From positions 1 to 6,373 of the forward strand of contig JAABRB010000210.1 of the NCBI GenBank assembly GCA_011391185.1: a stretch of 6,373 bases of DNA. The letters run 5' to 3'. Positions 5,916 through 6,373 of the stretch are shown in pieces. The number at the start of each line of letters is the position of its first letter. The first letter of the stretch is position 1. This stretch comes from Betaproteobacteria bacterium. GTDB taxonomy: Bacteria; Pseudomonadota; Gammaproteobacteria; Burkholderiales; SG8-39. The notes below the pieces were generated by a model, which worked only from the letters and a program-made list of their open reading frames with translations, ran no database searches and was not told the DNA's origin. Both the position numbers and the translations under genes were made by a program.

Positions 5916-6373
5916 GCCGCCGCCCGAATAATACTGGCGAAAGTAGTAAATGCTCAGCGCGAGGCCGACCGCGACCACCACGCGATGGAGCCACGGGGCG
6001 GGCAGCACGCGGGCGACCCGGGCGCCTAGTAATCCGCCGAGAACTGCACCGGCGAAGGCGATCACAGTGTGTGGCCAGGACACCAGGCCGGATAGCGCGA
6101 ATACGATCACCGAGACGCTCGTGATCACCGCGCCGAGCAGGTTCTTCAGCGCATTGTTGGCCTGGATGTCGCGCACGCCGAGCAGGGCGAGCCCGGCCAT
6201 GAGCATGATGCCGAGACCGGCGCCGAAGAATCCGCCGTAGGCCGCGAAGAGAAACTCCAGCACCCGGGTCAACGGACCCGGACGGTCAACCGGCGATGCC
6301 GCCGTGCGCACGCTAATCCACGATCCAAGCCGCTGCCCGAACGCGAAGAGCACGGTCGCGAACAGGATCAGGA
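5913..6373 (-). CDS. TauE/SafE (TSUP) family permease, C-terminal part, cut by the window edge
   Basis: Family role: inner-membrane permeases of the TSUP superfamily, linked in various bacteria to export or import of sulphite, sulphonates, sulphoacetate or other small organic anions. Seen: the reading frame stays open to the right edge, so only about the last 153 residues are present (family length about 240-270). They include the end of a hydrophobic helix LFATVLFAFG, a basic linker, then the hallmark YGGFFGAGLGIMLMAGLAL, then LKNLLGAVITSVSVIVFAL, then VIAFAGAVLGGLLGARVA, and a last helix around VVVAVGLALSIYYF. This is the second of the two internally related TSUP halves. An internal GTG (6351-6353) is not the real start, because the codons before it (LILFAT) continue the family pattern. 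The gene is upstream of the dehydroquinase-like gene by 75 nt on the same strand, with the stop codon inside a stem-loop. The transported compound cannot be told. Confidence 0.9.
   Translation of the reverse strand, partial: LILFATVLFAFGQRLGSWISVRTAASPVDRPGPLTRVLEFLFAAYGGFFGAGLGIMLMAGLALLGVRDIQANNALKNLLGAVITSVSVIVFALSGLVSWPHTVIAFAGAVLGGLLGARVARVLPAPWLHRVVVAVGLALSIYYFRQYYSGGG

Overview
The DNA is GC-rich (roughly two thirds G+C by eye, with G/C-biased third positions) and densely coded. The gene content suggests a proteobacterium, most likely a betaproteobacterium of the Burkholderiales/Rhodocyclales type: a one-piece indolepyruvate-type ferredoxin oxidoreductase, a FAD-linked D-lactate-type dehydrogenase, a TauE/SafE permease and a pilin-like small protein. 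The lineage is an inference from protein style, not a marker gene. I see no rRNA, tRNA, CRISPR array, transposase or other mobile element.

Left block (1-3860, minus strand): a two-gene unit read leftwards. A complete 1167-residue fused 2-oxoacid:ferredoxin oxidoreductase (357-3860) is followed after 20 nt by the first 112 residues of a FAD-linked 2-hydroxyacid dehydrogenase, which runs off the left edge. The pair reads as a short catabolic route. The flavoprotein could oxidise a 2-hydroxyacid to a 2-oxoacid, and the fused enzyme could decarboxylate the 2-oxoacid to an acyl-CoA with reduction of ferredoxin. The natural substrate (aryl-pyruvate or branched-chain) cannot be read from the sequence.

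Middle block (3861-4934): a divergent 126-nt control region, then a plus-strand zinc-less quinone oxidoreductase-type MDR gene. That gene has no Shine-Dalgarno sequence but has an extended -10-like box placed so that the transcript could be leaderless.

Right block (4960-6373, minus strand): three genes in one direction. They are the C-terminal part of a TauE/SafE (TSUP) permease entering from the right edge, a divergent type II dehydroquinase-like protein, and a 136-residue membrane-anchored protein with a type IV pilin-like C-terminal cysteine loop. A strong stem-loop without a U-run begins exactly at the TSUP stop codon and occupies most of the gap before the dehydroquinase-like gene.

Most of the window is metabolic. 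The parts most worth a second look are the altered dehydroquinase-like protein, its pilin-like partner, the hairpin between TSUP and the dehydroquinase-like gene, and the hydroxyacid/oxoacid gene pair. I found no convincing evidence of a wholly new defence or mobile system.
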